This document shows, one piece after another, positions 18,401 to 28,526 of a stretch of DNA of 64,000 bases. A model generated the notes under the pieces. It made no database searches and was not told the DNA's origin. It worked only from the letters and a program-made list of their open reading frames with translations. The DNA is taken from positions 372,001 through 436,000 of the forward strand of contig NZ_PISM01000018.1 of the NCBI RefSeq assembly GCF_002929225.1. The letters are read 5' to 3'. The stretch comes from Stutzerimonas kunmingensis (GTDB lineage: Bacteria > Pseudomonadota > Gammaproteobacteria > Pseudomonadales > Pseudomonadaceae). Position 1 is the stretch's first letter, and the number at the start of each line of letters is the position of its first letter. The translations under genes and the position numbers were made by a program.

Positions 18401-19919
18401 AGTAGTCGTAGGGCGAGCGCACACGACGCGACAGGACCGCCATGGGCGTATCGTCACCCATCGAGCCGACCGCTTCCTGGCCCTGCTCGGCCAACGGACG
18501 CAGTACCTGGTCACGCTCCTCGAAGGTGACCTGGTACATCTTCATGTACTGCTTGAGCTGGTCGGCATCGTAGAAGGCTGAACCATGGTCGTTGTCGTCC
18601 AGGGTCGACTGGATGCGCAGGGCGTTCTGCCGCAGCCACTTCTTGTAGGGCTGCTGTGCCTTGAGGCGGTTGTCGATGTCGTCGGTGTGCAGCACCTTGC
18701 CGGTGTGGGTGTCCACGGCGAGGATCTGCCCCGGCCCGACGCGGCCCTTGGCCAGGACGTCTTCCGGTTTGTAATCCCAGACGCCAACTTCGGAGGCGAG
18801 GGTAATGTAGCCGTTCTTGGTGGTCACCCAGCGCGCCGGGCGCAGGCCGTTGCGGTCGAGCAGGCAGACTGCATGGCGACCGTCGGTAAGCACCACGCCA
18901 GCCGGGCCATCCCAGGGTTCCATGTGCATAGAGTTGAATTCATAGAACGCCCGCAGATCGGGGTCCATGGTCTCGACGTTTTGCCACGCCGGCGGAATGA
19001 TCATACGCAGGCCACGGAACAGATCCATTCCGCCGGTGACCAAGAGCTCAAGCATGTTGTCCATGCTGGAAGAGTCCGAGCCGGTGCGATTGATCAGCGG
19101 CGACAGGCTTTCCAGGTCCGGCAGCAGCTCGTTGGCGAACTTCAGGCGACGTGCCTGCGCCCAGTTACGGTTGCCGGTGATGGTATTGATCTCACCGTTG
19201 TGCGCGAGGAAACGGAACGGCTGAGCCAGGCGCCATTGCGGCATGGTGTTGGTGGAGAAACGCTGGTGGAATACGCAGATCGCAGTGGCGAGACGCTCAT
19301 CGCCCAGGTCAGGATAAAACTGCGCCAGGTCGGCGGGCATCATCAGGCCCTTGTAGATGATGTCCTTGTCGGAGAGGCTGCAAACGTAGAAGGCGCTGTC
19401 GTCAGCGAGCGCGACTTCGGCGCGGCGGCGTGCGAAGAACAGTTTGATGCCGAACTCGCGTTCGTCCAAGCCATCGCCGGAGACAAAGACCTGCTCGATC
19501 CGCGGCAGACGCTCAAGAGCAAGCTGGCCCAGCACGCTGGTATCGACCGGCACTTCACGCCAGCCGACCAGCGTCAGACCTTGGGCGATAATCTCTTCAC
19601 TGAGACGAGCGCGGGCCTGGTCCGCCTTGCTGGCATCCTGATCCAGAAAGATCATCCCGACGGCATACTGCGTAGGCAGCTCGGCGTTGAAATGCTCCAG
19701 AGCCTGGGCACGCAGAAATGCGTCGGGCTTCTGCATCAGCAGACCGCAACCGTCACCGGTTTTGCCGTCAGCGTTGATGCCACCGCGGTGAGTCATGCAG
19801 GTCAGGGACTGAATGGCAGTCTTTAGCAGGTGATGGCTAGCCTCGCCCTGCATGTGGGCAATCAGACCGAAGCCGCAGTTATCCTTGAACTCTTCAGGAC
19901 GAAAAAGACCTGCTCTCAT
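15471..19919 (-). CDS. gltB: Glutamate synthase (NADPH) large subunit
   Basis: A 1482-residue iron-sulfur flavoprotein converting glutamine plus 2-oxoglutarate to two glutamates. The class II glutaminase nucleophile is C15 in [12 protein letters not shown], reached after removal of a short propeptide. The central domain, the FMN-binding synthase barrel ([20 protein letters not shown]) and the 3Fe-4S cysteines ([11 protein letters not shown] region) follow in order. The C-terminal GXGXG beta-helix is rich in the repeated GGKL/GGLN pattern. The ATG at 19919 has GGAG eight bases upstream; the GTG six bases earlier is less likely. It is the first gene of gltBD. Confidence 0.98.
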   Translation of the reverse strand: MRAGLFRPEEFKDNCGFGLIAHMQGEASHHLLKTAIQSLTCMTHRGGINADGKTGDGCGLLMQKPDAFLRAQALEHFNAELPTQYAVGMIFLDQDASKADQARARLSEEIIAQGLTLVGWREVPVDTSVLGQLALERLPRIEQVFVSGDGLDEREFGIKLFFARRRAEVALADDSAFYVCSLSDKDIIYKGLMMPADLAQFYPDLGDERLATAICVFHQRFSTNTMPQWRLAQPFRFLAHNGEINTITGNRNWAQARRLKFANELLPDLESLSPLINRTGSDSSSMDNMLELLVTGGMDLFRGLRMIIPPAWQNVETMDPDLRAFYEFNSMHMEPWDGPAGVVLTDGRHAVCLLDRNGLRPARWVTTKNGYITLASEVGVWDYKPEDVLAKGRVGPGQILAVDTHTGKVLHTDDIDNRLKAQQPYKKWLRQNALRIQSTLDDNDHGSAFYDADQLKQYMKMYQVTFEERDQVLRPLAEQGQEAVGSMGDDTPMAVLSRRVRSPYDYFRQQFAQVTNPPIDPLREAIVMSLETCLGAERNVFEETAEHANRAILTTPVISPAKWRTIMNLERPGFERLVIDLNYDEAVGLEAAIRNIADQAEEAVRGGKVLLVLSDRHIAPGKLPVHASLAVGAVHHRLVETGLRCSCNILVETATARDPHHFAVLIGFGATAVYPFLAFEVLGDLIRTGEVLGDLYEVFKHYRKGISKGLMKIISKMGISTIASYRGAQLFEAVGLAEEVVDLSFCGVASRIKGARFEDIEAEQKALAAEAWSSRKPIQQGGLLKFVYGGEYHAYNPDVVSALQVAVQSGDYSRFKEYTALVDQRPVAMLRDLLKVKVVEQPLVLEEVEPLEAILKRFDSAGISLGALSPEAHEAIAAAMNRIGARSNSGEGGEDPARYGTERSSKIKQVATGRFGVTPEYLVNAEVLQIKVAQGAKPGEGGQLPGGKVNGLIARLRYAVPGVTLISPPPHHDIYSIEDLAQLIFDLKQVNPQALVSVKLVAEPGVGTIAAGVAKAYADLITISGYDGGTGASPLTSIRYAGSPWELGLAETHQTLRGNDLRGKVRVQTDGGLKTGLDVIKAAILGAESFGFGTAPMIALGCKYLRICHLNNCATGVATQNEQLRKDHFIGTVDMVVNFFQFVAEETREWLAKLGVRSLGELIGRTDLLEVLPGETAKQNNLDLSPLLGSSNIAADKPQFCLVEKNPPFDQGLLAEEMVKLAKGAIDAKSGGEFELEICNCDRSIGARVSGEIARQHGNQGMAGSPITFRFKGTAGQSFGVWNAGGLNLYLEGDANDYVGKGMTGGKLVVTPPQGASYRSQDSAIIGNTCLYGATGGKLFAAGTAGERFAVRNSGAHAVVEGTGDHCCEYMTGGFVCVLGKTGHNFGSGMTGGFAYVLDMDNSFVDRVNNELVNLQRITGEAMEAYRSHLQDVLREYVAETASEWGAELLDNLDDYLRRFWLVKPKAANLASLLSSTRANPQ

Positions 19920-20051
19920 AGGCACTCCACCAGCTAAATGCGTTGTAAATCAACCCCTTATTGACGGGCAGAGACTCACCCCGTCATTCACGTGGGCAAA
20001 AGGGGGAGCAGTTTACAAAGCCAGCTAGAGCGACACAATTTATTTTTGCAA

Positions 20052-20086
20052 GCCCCAAAAAGGTGCATTGCGCACTTTTTTGGGGC
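20052..20086 (-). terminator. Long hairpin between the AAA-SPOR gene and gltB
   Basis: Arms of 15 bp (20052-20066 and 20072-20086) pair with a single G-T wobble around a five-base loop. They sit just beyond the stop of the leftward AAA-SPOR gene and 133 bp before gltB. The lower stem is an A/T run next to GGGGC. This is best explained as the terminator of the pil-aro gene train, though the best T tract lies on the plus side. Confidence 0.6.
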
Positions 20087-20092
20087 ATTTTT

Positions 20093-21679
20093 CTATCGAG
20101 TCTGTTTGATTTCCTGTTGCACGCCTGCCAAATTTCGTACCCACGGCTTGCCAGCCTGCAACGAGACGGGCAGCGTCTTGACCGCTGCGACCGCAGCAGC
20201 ACGATTCGCGAAGTTGCCGTAAGTCACGACGTAGAGCGGCTTGCCTTCATGCACTTTGGCGAAGTATCGGTAGTTACCGCCATGCTGCTGGACGATCGCT
20301 TGAGCGTTCTTCTCGACACGAGTCCCCAGAATCTGGACCAGATAATTGCTTCCCGGCTGACTCGCATACCAAGTGCTATTGGTTGAGCCCGAGGCAGTTG
20401 CTGCAGCAGGCGCACGCTCTGCGGCATTCGGCCGCACTTGGCGTGACGCTGGCGCCGGAGCGGGAGCCGGAGCAGCAACTTGCGGAGCAGGTGCGGGCTG
20501 AACACGCTCGCTCGGTGCTGGTGCTGGTGCTGGTGCTGGTGCAGGTGCAGGTGCAGGTGCAGGTGCAGGTGCAGGAATTGTAGGGATTGCGGCATTCGCG
20601 GTGGGCCCGCCATTCTCGTCCTCGCTCTCGCCACCAGCAGCGGCTGCCAGCGGCTCGCGCACCACCGGCTGTGCGTCGCCACCCAGTGGCAGGGACAACG
20701 GCCGCTCTTGTCCATCGAACTCGATGGCAGCCGGGTCCTGCTCCGCGGTCTCAGCAGCCGGCCCCGAGACAGGCGAAGCATCGAGCGGCAGGGAGGTCAC
20801 TTCGGGGGCCGAAGGGCGCTCGGAATCGCCGCCACGCAAGAAAAGAAAGCCGACCGCTATAAGAACAAGGACTGCGACTACAGCGACCAAATGTTTTTTG
20901 GGTAGCGGAAATCCGATACCGCCCGATTTCCGCCGACCGCGCTTGCTCTGCATCGCGGCGATGAGCTCGTCTCGGGCCAACTGATTGATCGCCCCCGGCC
21001 AACCACCAGACTGCTCATGGATACGACCAATCTGCTCTTCGCTCAGACACTCTAGGCCGCTACCGGCACCCTCCAGCCGCAATGCCAGGTACTCCCTGGT
21101 TTCGTCCTCTTCATACGGCTGCAGCGCGATGGCATGGTAGCGCTCCTCGCCATCACTCAAGGCCTCGAGCCGCCCGCCAAGCGCAGACTCACCGAACAGG
21201 AACACATGCGGCCTGGCCTCAGGGGTGCCCGCAGCTAGACGCAGAAGAGTTTCCACCGCAGCACCCGTCAACTGCTCGGCGTCGTCGACCAATAGATAGA
21301 CTTCCTGACCTGTCAACGCCAGCTGGATGACCTGGGCCATCACGCCGTCGAAATCGGCCTCCTGGCTGTTCAGTGCTTGAGCGATCTGTGCCAACAGCGC
21401 GCTCGCATCCATCGTAGCCTGAGGGGTAATGACTACGCTCTGAACCGCCTGCTTGTTGCTACTGGCAACCAGTGCCTGACGCAAAAGGGTTTTTCCACTT
21501 CCCTCCGGCCCGGTAACCAGCAGCAGCAACTGGCTGTAGCGCGCCAGATGATGAAGCTGCCCAAGCACCGGCTTGCGCTGCGCGGGGAAGAACTTGAAGC
21601 CCGGAACGCGAGCAGCAAACGGGTCATGGCTGAAGCCATAGTGATTCAGAAACGCGTCGTCCGCAGACAAACTGGTCAT
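20093..21679 (-). CDS. AAA ATPase with C-terminal SPOR domain (DamX / GspA-like)
   Basis: A 528-residue inner-membrane protein. The N-terminal ExeA-type AAA domain has Walker A GPEGSGKT (residues 57-64) and Walker B VYLLVDDAEQL (near 130). A single membrane segment (about 262-282) is followed by a periplasmic linker with ten PA dipeptides in a row encoded by a hexanucleotide repeat. The SPOR domain (about 450-525, SNYLVQILGTRVEKNAQA) should bind denuded peptidoglycan. Upstream neighbours are aroB and aroK, and pilQ is in the same gene train. ATG 21679 was preferred to TTG 21700 from the recalled family N-terminus MTSL, though its ribosome site is weak. The role may be septal (DamX) or secretin assembly (GspA-like). 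Confidence 0.85.
   Translation of the reverse strand: MTSLSADDAFLNHYGFSHDPFAARVPGFKFFPAQRKPVLGQLHHLARYSQLLLLVTGPEGSGKTLLRQALVASSNKQAVQSVVITPQATMDASALLAQIAQALNSQEADFDGVMAQVIQLALTGQEVYLLVDDAEQLTGAAVETLLRLAAGTPEARPHVFLFGESALGGRLEALSDGEERYHAIALQPYEEDETREYLALRLEGAGSGLECLSEEQIGRIHEQSGGWPGAINQLARDELIAAMQSKRGRRKSGGIGFPLPKKHLVAVVAVLVLIAVGFLFLRGGDSERPSAPEVTSLPLDASPVSGPAAETAEQDPAAIEFDGQERPLSLPLGGDAQPVVREPLAAAAGGESEDENGGPTANAAIPTIPAPAPAPAPAPAPAPAPAPAPSERVQPAPAPQVAAPAPAPAPASRQVRPNAAERAPAAATASGSTNSTWYASQPGSNYLVQILGTRVEKNAQAIVQQHGGNYRYFAKVHEGKPLYVVTYGNFANRAAAVAAVKTLPVSLQAGKPWVRNLAGVQQEIKQTR
20514..20573. repeat. Hexanucleotide microsatellite, ten units
   Basis: Four GGTGCT units are followed by six GGTGCA units without interruption on the plus strand. 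On the coding minus strand they encode a run of Pro-Ala in the AAA-SPOR protein linker. The unit is six bases, so slippage changes length without breaking the frame. Confidence 0.95.
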
Positions 21680-21689
21680 GGAAATTTTC

Positions 21690-22793
21690 TTATGCTCCAA
21701 GGTGTTCCGTCATTGCACCGTAACTGGCGCTCAAGGTGGTTTCCAGCACGTCGCGAGGGAAGTCCCCGGTCACAACAGCCTCGCCCATTCGCCGCAGCAA
21801 AACGAGGCGCAGCCGACCGTCCAGAACCTTCTTGTCGACGGCCATGTGCTCGAGAAAGTCCTGCGGCTTCATCTGCGCGGGGGGCACAACCGGAAGCGCC
21901 GCGCGCTGCAGTAACCTGATGGCCCGGTCACGCTCCATCCGCGTGATCCAGCCCAGCTGACAAGACATCTCCAACGCCATCACGGTTCCCGCCGACACGG
22001 CCTCACCATGCAACCAGACGCCATAGCCCATGTGTGTTTCTATCGCGTGGCCAAATGTGTGACCTAGATTGAGAATCGCGCGCACGCCGGACTCGCGCTC
22101 ATCAGCGTTCACCACCTTGGCCTTTGCAGCGCAGGAGCGATGGATCGCCTCCGTCAGCACCACAGGATCAAGCGCTCGAAGTCGATCAACATTTGCCTCA
22201 AGCCAGCCAAGGAAGGGCTCGTCGCAGATAAGCCCATACTTGATCACCTCAGCCAGTCCCGCAGAAAGCTCACGAGGCGGCAATGTCTTCAAGGTCGCGG
22301 TGTCAATGATGACCGCTCGGGGCTGATAGAACGCCCCGATCATGTTTTTGCCTAGAGGGTGATTGATACCGGTCTTGCCGCCGACCGAAGAGTCCACTTG
22401 CGACAATAGCGTGGTGGGAACCTGAATGAAGTCCACGCCACGCTGATAGCTGGCAGCTGCATAGCCCGCCATATCGCCAATGACGCCGCCACCCAGCGCG
22501 ATGACCGTGGTATTGCGATCGTGCCTAGCTCCGAGCAGAGCGTCGAAGATCAGCTGCAGAGTTTGCCAATTCTTGTGTTCCTCCCCGTCGGGAAGAATCA
22601 CCGGAGTAACGGTGTAGTCGGAAAGGGTCTGAGTCAGTCGATCGAGATACAGCGGCGCAACAGTTTCATTAGTGACAACGGCCACCTGCCGCCCGCGGAT
22701 CCTGTCGGAAAACAGCTCGGCGCGATCAATCAACCGCTCGCCAATATGAATGGGATAGCTACGCTCACCGAGATCGACCTGAAGAGTCTGCAT
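21690..22793 (-). CDS. aroB: 3-dehydroquinate synthase
   Basis: A 367-residue NAD- and metal-dependent enzyme for the second step of the shikimate pathway. NAD-binding [19 protein letters not shown] is at about residues 101-119 and the following loop [14 protein letters not shown] at about 130-145. The metal-binding residues are in E-V-I-K-Y-G (about 188-193), GHTFGHAIE (about 245-253) and WLHGEAV (about 263). The order and length are those of the family. The AAA-SPOR gene starts 10 bp after its stop. It is preceded by aroK with 23 bp between. Confidence 0.97.
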   Translation of the reverse strand: MQTLQVDLGERSYPIHIGERLIDRAELFSDRIRGRQVAVVTNETVAPLYLDRLTQTLSDYTVTPVILPDGEEHKNWQTLQLIFDALLGARHDRNTTVIALGGGVIGDMAGYAAASYQRGVDFIQVPTTLLSQVDSSVGGKTGINHPLGKNMIGAFYQPRAVIIDTATLKTLPPRELSAGLAEVIKYGLICDEPFLGWLEANVDRLRALDPVVLTEAIHRSCAAKAKVVNADERESGVRAILNLGHTFGHAIETHMGYGVWLHGEAVSAGTVMALEMSCQLGWITRMERDRAIRLLQRAALPVVPPAQMKPQDFLEHMAVDKKVLDGRLRLVLLRRMGEAVVTGDFPRDVLETTLSASYGAMTEHLGA

Positions 22794-22816
22794 GGGGCCC
22801 CCAACAATAAAGGGGT

Positions 22817-23362
22817 CTAGGATAGCGCAGATTCATCCCGGCTTTCACGAGGCGGTAAAGACGCGAGCCGGTCGAGAATTTCCGTCACAACCATCCGCGG
22901 CGGACGCTCGTCGGTTTCGATGATGACGTCAGCTATCGAGCGATATAGCGGATCGCGAATGGCCATGAGGGCGGACAGAACGCTGCGGGGATCACTAGCC
23001 TGCAATAGCGGCCGGTTGCGGTCGCGGGCGGTGCGTTCGAGCTGCTGGTCGACCGACGTGCAAAGATAGACGACTTGCCCACCCGCACGAAGGGCCTGCC
23101 GATTATCCTCTCGCAACACCGCACCACCGCCAGTCGCCAGCACCACTCCCTCGAGCTGGCAGAGATCGGCGATCACCGCCCGCTCCCGCTCACGAAAGCC
23201 GCCCTCACCCTCCACGTCAAAGATCAGTGGAATGCTGGCACCGGTCCGTTGTTCGATCTCCTTATCGGAATCCTTGAATGGGAGACGAAGCTCTTTGGCA
23301 AGCAAACGCCCGATGGTGCTTTTACCAGCACCCATCGGGCCTACGAGAATGAAGTTCTGCAT
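22817..23362 (-). CDS. aroK: Shikimate kinase
   Basis: A 181-residue cytoplasmic kinase that phosphorylates shikimate at the 3-hydroxyl. The P-loop GPMGAGKST is at residues 8-16. The shikimate-binding [11 protein letters not shown] follows near 33. GGGAVLRE is near 79 and the LID arginines in RDRNRPLLQ near 117. It sits five bases after the pilQ stop codon, so pilQ, aroK and aroB are probably co-transcribed. The arrangement is the usual pseudomonad one. Confidence 0.97.
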   Translation of the reverse strand: MQNFILVGPMGAGKSTIGRLLAKELRLPFKDSDKEIEQRTGASIPLIFDVEGEGGFRERERAVIADLCQLEGVVLATGGGAVLREDNRQALRAGGQVVYLCTSVDQQLERTARDRNRPLLQASDPRSVLSALMAIRDPLYRSIADVIIETDERPPRMVVTEILDRLASLPPRESRDESALS

Positions 23363-23367
23363 TAATC

Positions 23368-25512
23368 TCAGCGACTGGCTTGAATCGCCTGATTATTCAT
23401 GATCCGAGGTGTGATGAACACAAGCAGCTCCGATTTTCGATCCTGCACCAGATCACGACGGAACAGACGCCCTACGAAGGGAAGATCACCTAGCAAAGGA
23501 ACCTTATCCACGGACTTGCTCTGCGTATTGGAAAAGACACCGCCGATGACAATCGTTTCGCCATCAGTAACCAGGACCTTCGCATTAACCTCGTTCTTAC
23601 GGATGGCTGGAACACCACCGGTGCTGGCAGCTTGAGAAAAGTCAGGCTCGTCCTTAGTAACCTTTACCTCCATGATGATCCGGTTATCCGGGGTAATCTG
23701 TGGAGTCACCTCCAGCGAAAGAGCTGCCTCTTTAAAAGAAGTGCTAGTTGCACCGCTGGAACTCGCCTCTTGGTAAGGAACCTCCGCACCCTTCAGAATC
23801 TTTGCCGTCTCCTTATCAGCGGTCACCACTTTAGGCTGCGAAACGACTTCACCGTTGCCGGTTTTCTCCATCGCTGACAATTGCAGGTCAAGAATGGCAT
23901 TATCAGTCACGAAGCCCAGCCCAAATCCCGAGGTTGCGCCTATGGCACCCATATCCACAAATGGTGTGTTTAGTGGAATTTCCCGAATCCCGGGAAAGCG
24001 TCCAACCTGACGCGAAGGAATATAGTCCTCATCACCAGGCTTACCAGAGGCATCCGGGTCGTCTGCAACTCCAAGATTTCCGTCGCGGCCCCAAGCATTC
24101 CACTTGTCGCCAGCCCAAAGATTGCCTCCCCAACGCACGCCAAGGCTCTTGTCATAATCGACATTGGCCTCGACTATCCTTGCCTCAATCATCACCTGGC
24201 GCACTGGGATATCTAACTGCGCCACAATACGGCGCAACTCATCCAACCTATCCTGTGTTTGATAAGCGATTATATTGTTCGTACGGTCATCGACAGCAAT
24301 AGACCCCCGCTCTTCAGCGCCTCCTCCATTGTCTGTCACCGACTGAAACAACTGGGCAATATCTGCAGCCTTCGCATAACTGACCTGCACGACCTCGCGA
24401 CGAAGTGGAGCAAGCTCGGCGATCTGCCGCTGCGACTCAAGCTCCTGACGCTCACGGGCAGCAATCTCGTCGGCAGGCGCGACCAGCAGCACGTTACCAA
24501 CCTGGCGCTTATCCAGCCCTTTGGTTTTAAGCACCAGATCCAGCGCCTGGTCCCAAGGCACGTTTTGCAGACGCAGGGTTATGTTGCCAGCGACGGTATC
24601 GCTCGCCACCAGGTTCAGATCGGTGAAGTCAGCGATCAGCTGCAGTACGGAACGAACGTCGATATCCTGAAAGTTGAGCGAGAGTTTCTCGCCCGAATAA
24701 GTAAAACGCTCAGCCTTGCGCTTCTCGACTTCATCCTCGGTCAGAGGCTTGATGCTGATGGTCAGTTTGTTGTCTGTCTGGTACGCCAGATAATCGTATC
24801 GACCGGTCGGCTCGATGGCGACACTAGCTCCACCGGCCTGAGCGGACGAATCGACAAACTTCACGGGCGTAGCGAAATCCTGAACATCAAGACGAACACG
24901 CAGCGCCTCCGGCAGTTGAGCCTTGTCGAAGAGGACACGAATCTTTCCGCCCTGCTCCTCAATGGTCGAGCCTACCGATGGGTCAGAGAGCGTAATAACG
25001 ACGTTTCCGGCACCGTCTTCACCCCGACGGAAATCGATGTTCTCGATCGCCTTACCTACAGCCATCGCCTTGGCAGGCGCAGCCACTGGAGCAACGGGCG
25101 CAGCTGAAACAGCTGGGGCACGTACAGCACCCGAACTTTCGCCCAATACCACAAAGAGATTGTTACCATCTACGCGAGTGGAGTAGGGCACCAGAGTATT
25201 GAGATTAACGATCAGTCGGGTACGGCCTTGGGCTTCAACGACGGTCACGCTCCGCGCATTGCCAACTCCTAGCTCGCGATTCTTCGCTCCGAGCTTATTG
25301 GATATGCCGGGTAGGTCGAGCGCGATCCGCGCAGGCTGATCGAGGGTATAACCACGCGGTGCAGCCACCGGTTCGTCGAACGCAAACCTCAATTCAACAC
25401 GGTCGCCAGGCAGCGTAGCGACATCGAGGGCGTTCAGGTTGGCCGCCAGCAGGGCTGGAGAAATAAACGCCGCCAGCAAAGAGATACCTAGGCGTGAAAG
25501 GGTAGTGTTCAT
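23368..25512 (-). CDS. pilQ: Type IV pilus secretin PilQ
   Basis: A 714-residue outer-membrane secretin through which the pilus fibre exits. A signal peptide ([16 protein letters not shown], ending ALLAA) is followed by two AMIN peptidoglycan-binding domains (about 25-130 and 150-265), then the STN/N0 domain ([20 protein letters not shown], about 305) and N1. The secretin core has [17 protein letters not shown] near the end. The C-terminal strand [16 protein letters not shown] is typical. The ATG at 25512 was chosen by the signal peptide and a GGAAG ribosome site. It is the last of pilMNOPQ. Confidence 0.97.
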   Translation of the reverse strand: MNTTLSRLGISLLAAFISPALLAANLNALDVATLPGDRVELRFAFDEPVAAPRGYTLDQPARIALDLPGISNKLGAKNRELGVGNARSVTVVEAQGRTRLIVNLNTLVPYSTRVDGNNLFVVLGESSGAVRAPAVSAAPVAPVAAPAKAMAVGKAIENIDFRRGEDGAGNVVITLSDPSVGSTIEEQGGKIRVLFDKAQLPEALRVRLDVQDFATPVKFVDSSAQAGGASVAIEPTGRYDYLAYQTDNKLTISIKPLTEDEVEKRKAERFTYSGEKLSLNFQDIDVRSVLQLIADFTDLNLVASDTVAGNITLRLQNVPWDQALDLVLKTKGLDKRQVGNVLLVAPADEIAARERQELESQRQIAELAPLRREVVQVSYAKAADIAQLFQSVTDNGGGAEERGSIAVDDRTNNIIAYQTQDRLDELRRIVAQLDIPVRQVMIEARIVEANVDYDKSLGVRWGGNLWAGDKWNAWGRDGNLGVADDPDASGKPGDEDYIPSRQVGRFPGIREIPLNTPFVDMGAIGATSGFGLGFVTDNAILDLQLSAMEKTGNGEVVSQPKVVTADKETAKILKGAEVPYQEASSSGATSTSFKEAALSLEVTPQITPDNRIIMEVKVTKDEPDFSQAASTGGVPAIRKNEVNAKVLVTDGETIVIGGVFSNTQSKSVDKVPLLGDLPFVGRLFRRDLVQDRKSELLVFITPRIMNNQAIQASR

Positions 25513-25565
25513 AAATTGCTTCCGTTGTGCAGACCGGTAAAGGTTTTCCATGCTTTTGCCCCGCG

Positions 25566-26093
25566 CTAGGTGCGCTCTTTCAAGGTCAGACTGCGCGGGC
25601 GCTCGAGCCACCCACCCTCTCCATCAGGTACGATTTCCACTACATCCACTCCCGCATCGCTGATCTCGACGATACGGCCATGGTTGCGCCCCAAATAGTC
25701 ACCAATCTTGACGCGATGAACCCCGTCGCCGCCCTTGATCAAGGCGTACCGCCCCCCACCATTGGCTAACGTGCCTACCATCGTGAAGTTCTCGATATTG
25801 AACCCCTCAAGAAACTGCTTGACTCGCGACTCATCGGGCTGGATATCTTTTGAGCCCTTTTGCCGCTGGGTTAAATCAAGCTTGACGGGAGGCTGAAACG
25901 GATGTCGCAGGGCGGCAGCGCTATAGGTAAAGGCTTCGTAGGGAATGAATGCCGGTAGCGGCTCAATTGTCCCTTTCGGCTTCGCCCTGACCTCATTCAT
26001 ATATTGCTGCAGATCGCCGAAGTCGTTGCTGCTGCCGCAGCCAGTCAGCGCAACCAGACTTAAGCCCAACGCAGTAAGTCTCGCGCGATTCAT
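25566..26093 (-). CDS. pilP: Type IV pilus lipoprotein PilP
   Basis: A 175-residue inner-membrane lipoprotein that links the PilN-PilO dimer to PilQ. The signal ends in lipobox LTGC with C19 as the lipidated residue. A disordered stretch (residues 20-75) holds the PilNO-binding segment FGDLQQYMNEVRAKPKG. The folded beta-sandwich HR-like domain (about 85-170; FTMVGTLANGGGRYALIKGG) contacts the secretin N0 domain. Its start overlaps the end of pilO by four bases, implying translational coupling. Confidence 0.96.
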   Translation of the reverse strand: MNRARLTALGLSLVALTGCGSSNDFGDLQQYMNEVRAKPKGTIEPLPAFIPYEAFTYSAAALRHPFQPPVKLDLTQRQKGSKDIQPDESRVKQFLEGFNIENFTMVGTLANGGGRYALIKGGDGVHRVKIGDYLGRNHGRIVEISDAGVDVVEIVPDGEGGWLERPRSLTLKERT

Positions 26094-26713
26094 TTCTGCA
26101 GCCCCTTGTCGTTATAACGATAAGTCTTAGCGACGATGTTCATCCGCAATTTTGATGTAGCTTCGTTCTTTTCAGTCTTGATCTCGAAATCATGTAGCGT
26201 GACGATACGCGGAAGGCTTGCCACACCACTCACGAAAGTTGCCAGATCGTGATACCCCCCAACGACCTTAATATTTATAGGCAACTCGATATAAAACTGC
26301 TGAGCCACCTCTGGCTGCAACTTGATTTCCTCGAACTCCAGCCCACTACCGAGACCTGTTCGAGTGATATCTTCCAGAAGCCCAGGGACCTCGGTATCGC
26401 TTGGCAGTTGCCGCAATAACGCACCAAACGACGTTTCCATCTCGGCCATTTGCGCTTTATAAGCTTCCAAATTGGCGGCCTGGAAGGCTTTGGTCGAGAA
26501 CTGCTGCTTCAAGGTTTCTTCCTGAGCGCGCTGCTGCTCCAATTGCAGTTGCATATCCTGCAAATGAAAGTAATAACCTAGAGCAAGCACCGCTGCGAGA
26601 AGCATAACGCCGGCAATGAACTTGACCGGCGCAGGCCAAGAACCGAGGTTATTAAGATCGAGATCAGCGAAGTCTATCTTGCGAAAACTATCTAACGATT
26701 CAGCCAGACTCAT
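26090..26713 (-). CDS. pilO: Type IV pilus inner-membrane protein PilO
   Basis: A 207-residue bitopic protein forming the alignment subcomplex with PilN. A short cytoplasmic tail is followed by a membrane helix (about 29-49), a periplasmic coiled coil (about 50-90, rich in QLEQQRAQEETLKQQ) and a ferredoxin-like domain (about 100-205, EFEEIKLQPEVAQQFYIELP). It overlaps pilN and pilP by four bases each (26710-26713 and 26090-26093). The much longer open frame upstream is only extension into pilN. Confidence 0.96.
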   Translation of the reverse strand: MSLAESLDSFRKIDFADLDLNNLGSWPAPVKFIAGVMLLAAVLALGYYFHLQDMQLQLEQQRAQEETLKQQFSTKAFQAANLEAYKAQMAEMETSFGALLRQLPSDTEVPGLLEDITRTGLGSGLEFEEIKLQPEVAQQFYIELPINIKVVGGYHDLATFVSGVASLPRIVTLHDFEIKTEKNEATSKLRMNIVAKTYRYNDKGLQK

Positions 26714-27281
26714 GGCTTTGCTCCTTCCGTAGCGGCAACCGGCTGCGTTTGCTGAACCGTCAGCTGGAACACATTTTCCTGATCCACGGCACCGGCGGTG
26801 ACGGCTTTCACCTCGTTCAGATTCGGCGCTTCGAGCCAATCAGAGGCATCAAGATTGCGCATAAGGTTGGAGACACGATTGTTCGATTCGGCAGCACCAA
26901 TGATCGCAATGTTCTTTCCGGTCATTTTTACCGAAGTGAAATACACTCCATCCGGCAGAGTTCTTACAAGCTGATCAAAAACTCGCCCGATAATAGGTCG
27001 ATTACCTTGCAAGTCCTGGATGATCTTCATTCGCTCCAGTAGTTGCTGACGACGCTCTTTCAATTCTTTGATTTCTTTAATACGAGCATCAAGAACCGCA
27101 ATTTCCTTTTTGACAAACTCGTTGCGCGCACTCTGCTGCTCAATCGCAGCTTGGAAATAACGATCTCCAAGAAAGACCAGACCAGCCGCTATGACCAGCA
27201 CACCGACCAGAGACGCTAGGAAACGCTGCTTTCGTTCTTCACGCAGCTGTTCACGCCACGGAAGCAAGTTGATTTGCGCCA

Positions 27282-27282
<1 letters not shown>
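26710..27282 (-). CDS. pilN: Type IV pilus inner-membrane protein PilN
   Basis: A 190-residue bitopic partner of PilO. The cytoplasmic N-terminus MAQINLLPWREQLREE carries the conserved INLLPW motif that docks into PilM. A membrane helix (about 22-42), a coiled coil with alternating Lys/Glu (about 50-90) and a ferredoxin-like domain follow. The start codon at 27282 shares its last base with the pilM stop, so the genes are tightly coupled. Confidence 0.96.
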
Positions 27283-28373
<1,091 letters not shown>

Positions 28374-28452
28374 TTACGGATTAATTATGTTTATCCACAT
28401 TAGATAACAGCCTTGACAGAAGCGCAAATGGCTACCCGGCAAAAAAACCGCA

Positions 28453-28458
28453 TATAAT
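28453..28458 (+). promoter_or_regulatory. Candidate -10 element of ponA
   Basis: TATAAT lies 69 bp before the ponA ATG in the pilM/ponA divergent region. A perfect TTGACA occurs at 28413-28418, but 34 bp away is too far to pair with it. The -35 partner is therefore unclear. Confidence 0.5.
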
Positions 28459-28526
28459 GTGAACGGTTTTCCCTTTCAGCATCGCCGCAGTCTTCCTCCC
28501 CCAAATCCTGGATTCCAAGAACCCTG

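Noticed and set aside
15468..18581. 1037-codon open frame antisense to gltB
   Set aside because: Its length follows from GC-biased third positions of gltB. No domain or ribosome site is visible, and GltB occupies the other strand.
19990..20040. Possible sigma-54 (-24/-12) promoter for gltB on the leftward strand
   Set aside because: The best GG...GC match has eleven bases between the doublets instead of ten, so the spacing is wrong for a sigma-54 promoter.
20514..20573. CRISPR-like or regulatory direct repeat
   Set aside because: The units are six bases without spacers and lie in frame in a coding region.
28413..28418. Perfect TTGACA as -35 of ponA
   Set aside because: It is 34 bp from the TATAAT at 28453, double the usual spacing, and no -10 is found at the right distance.
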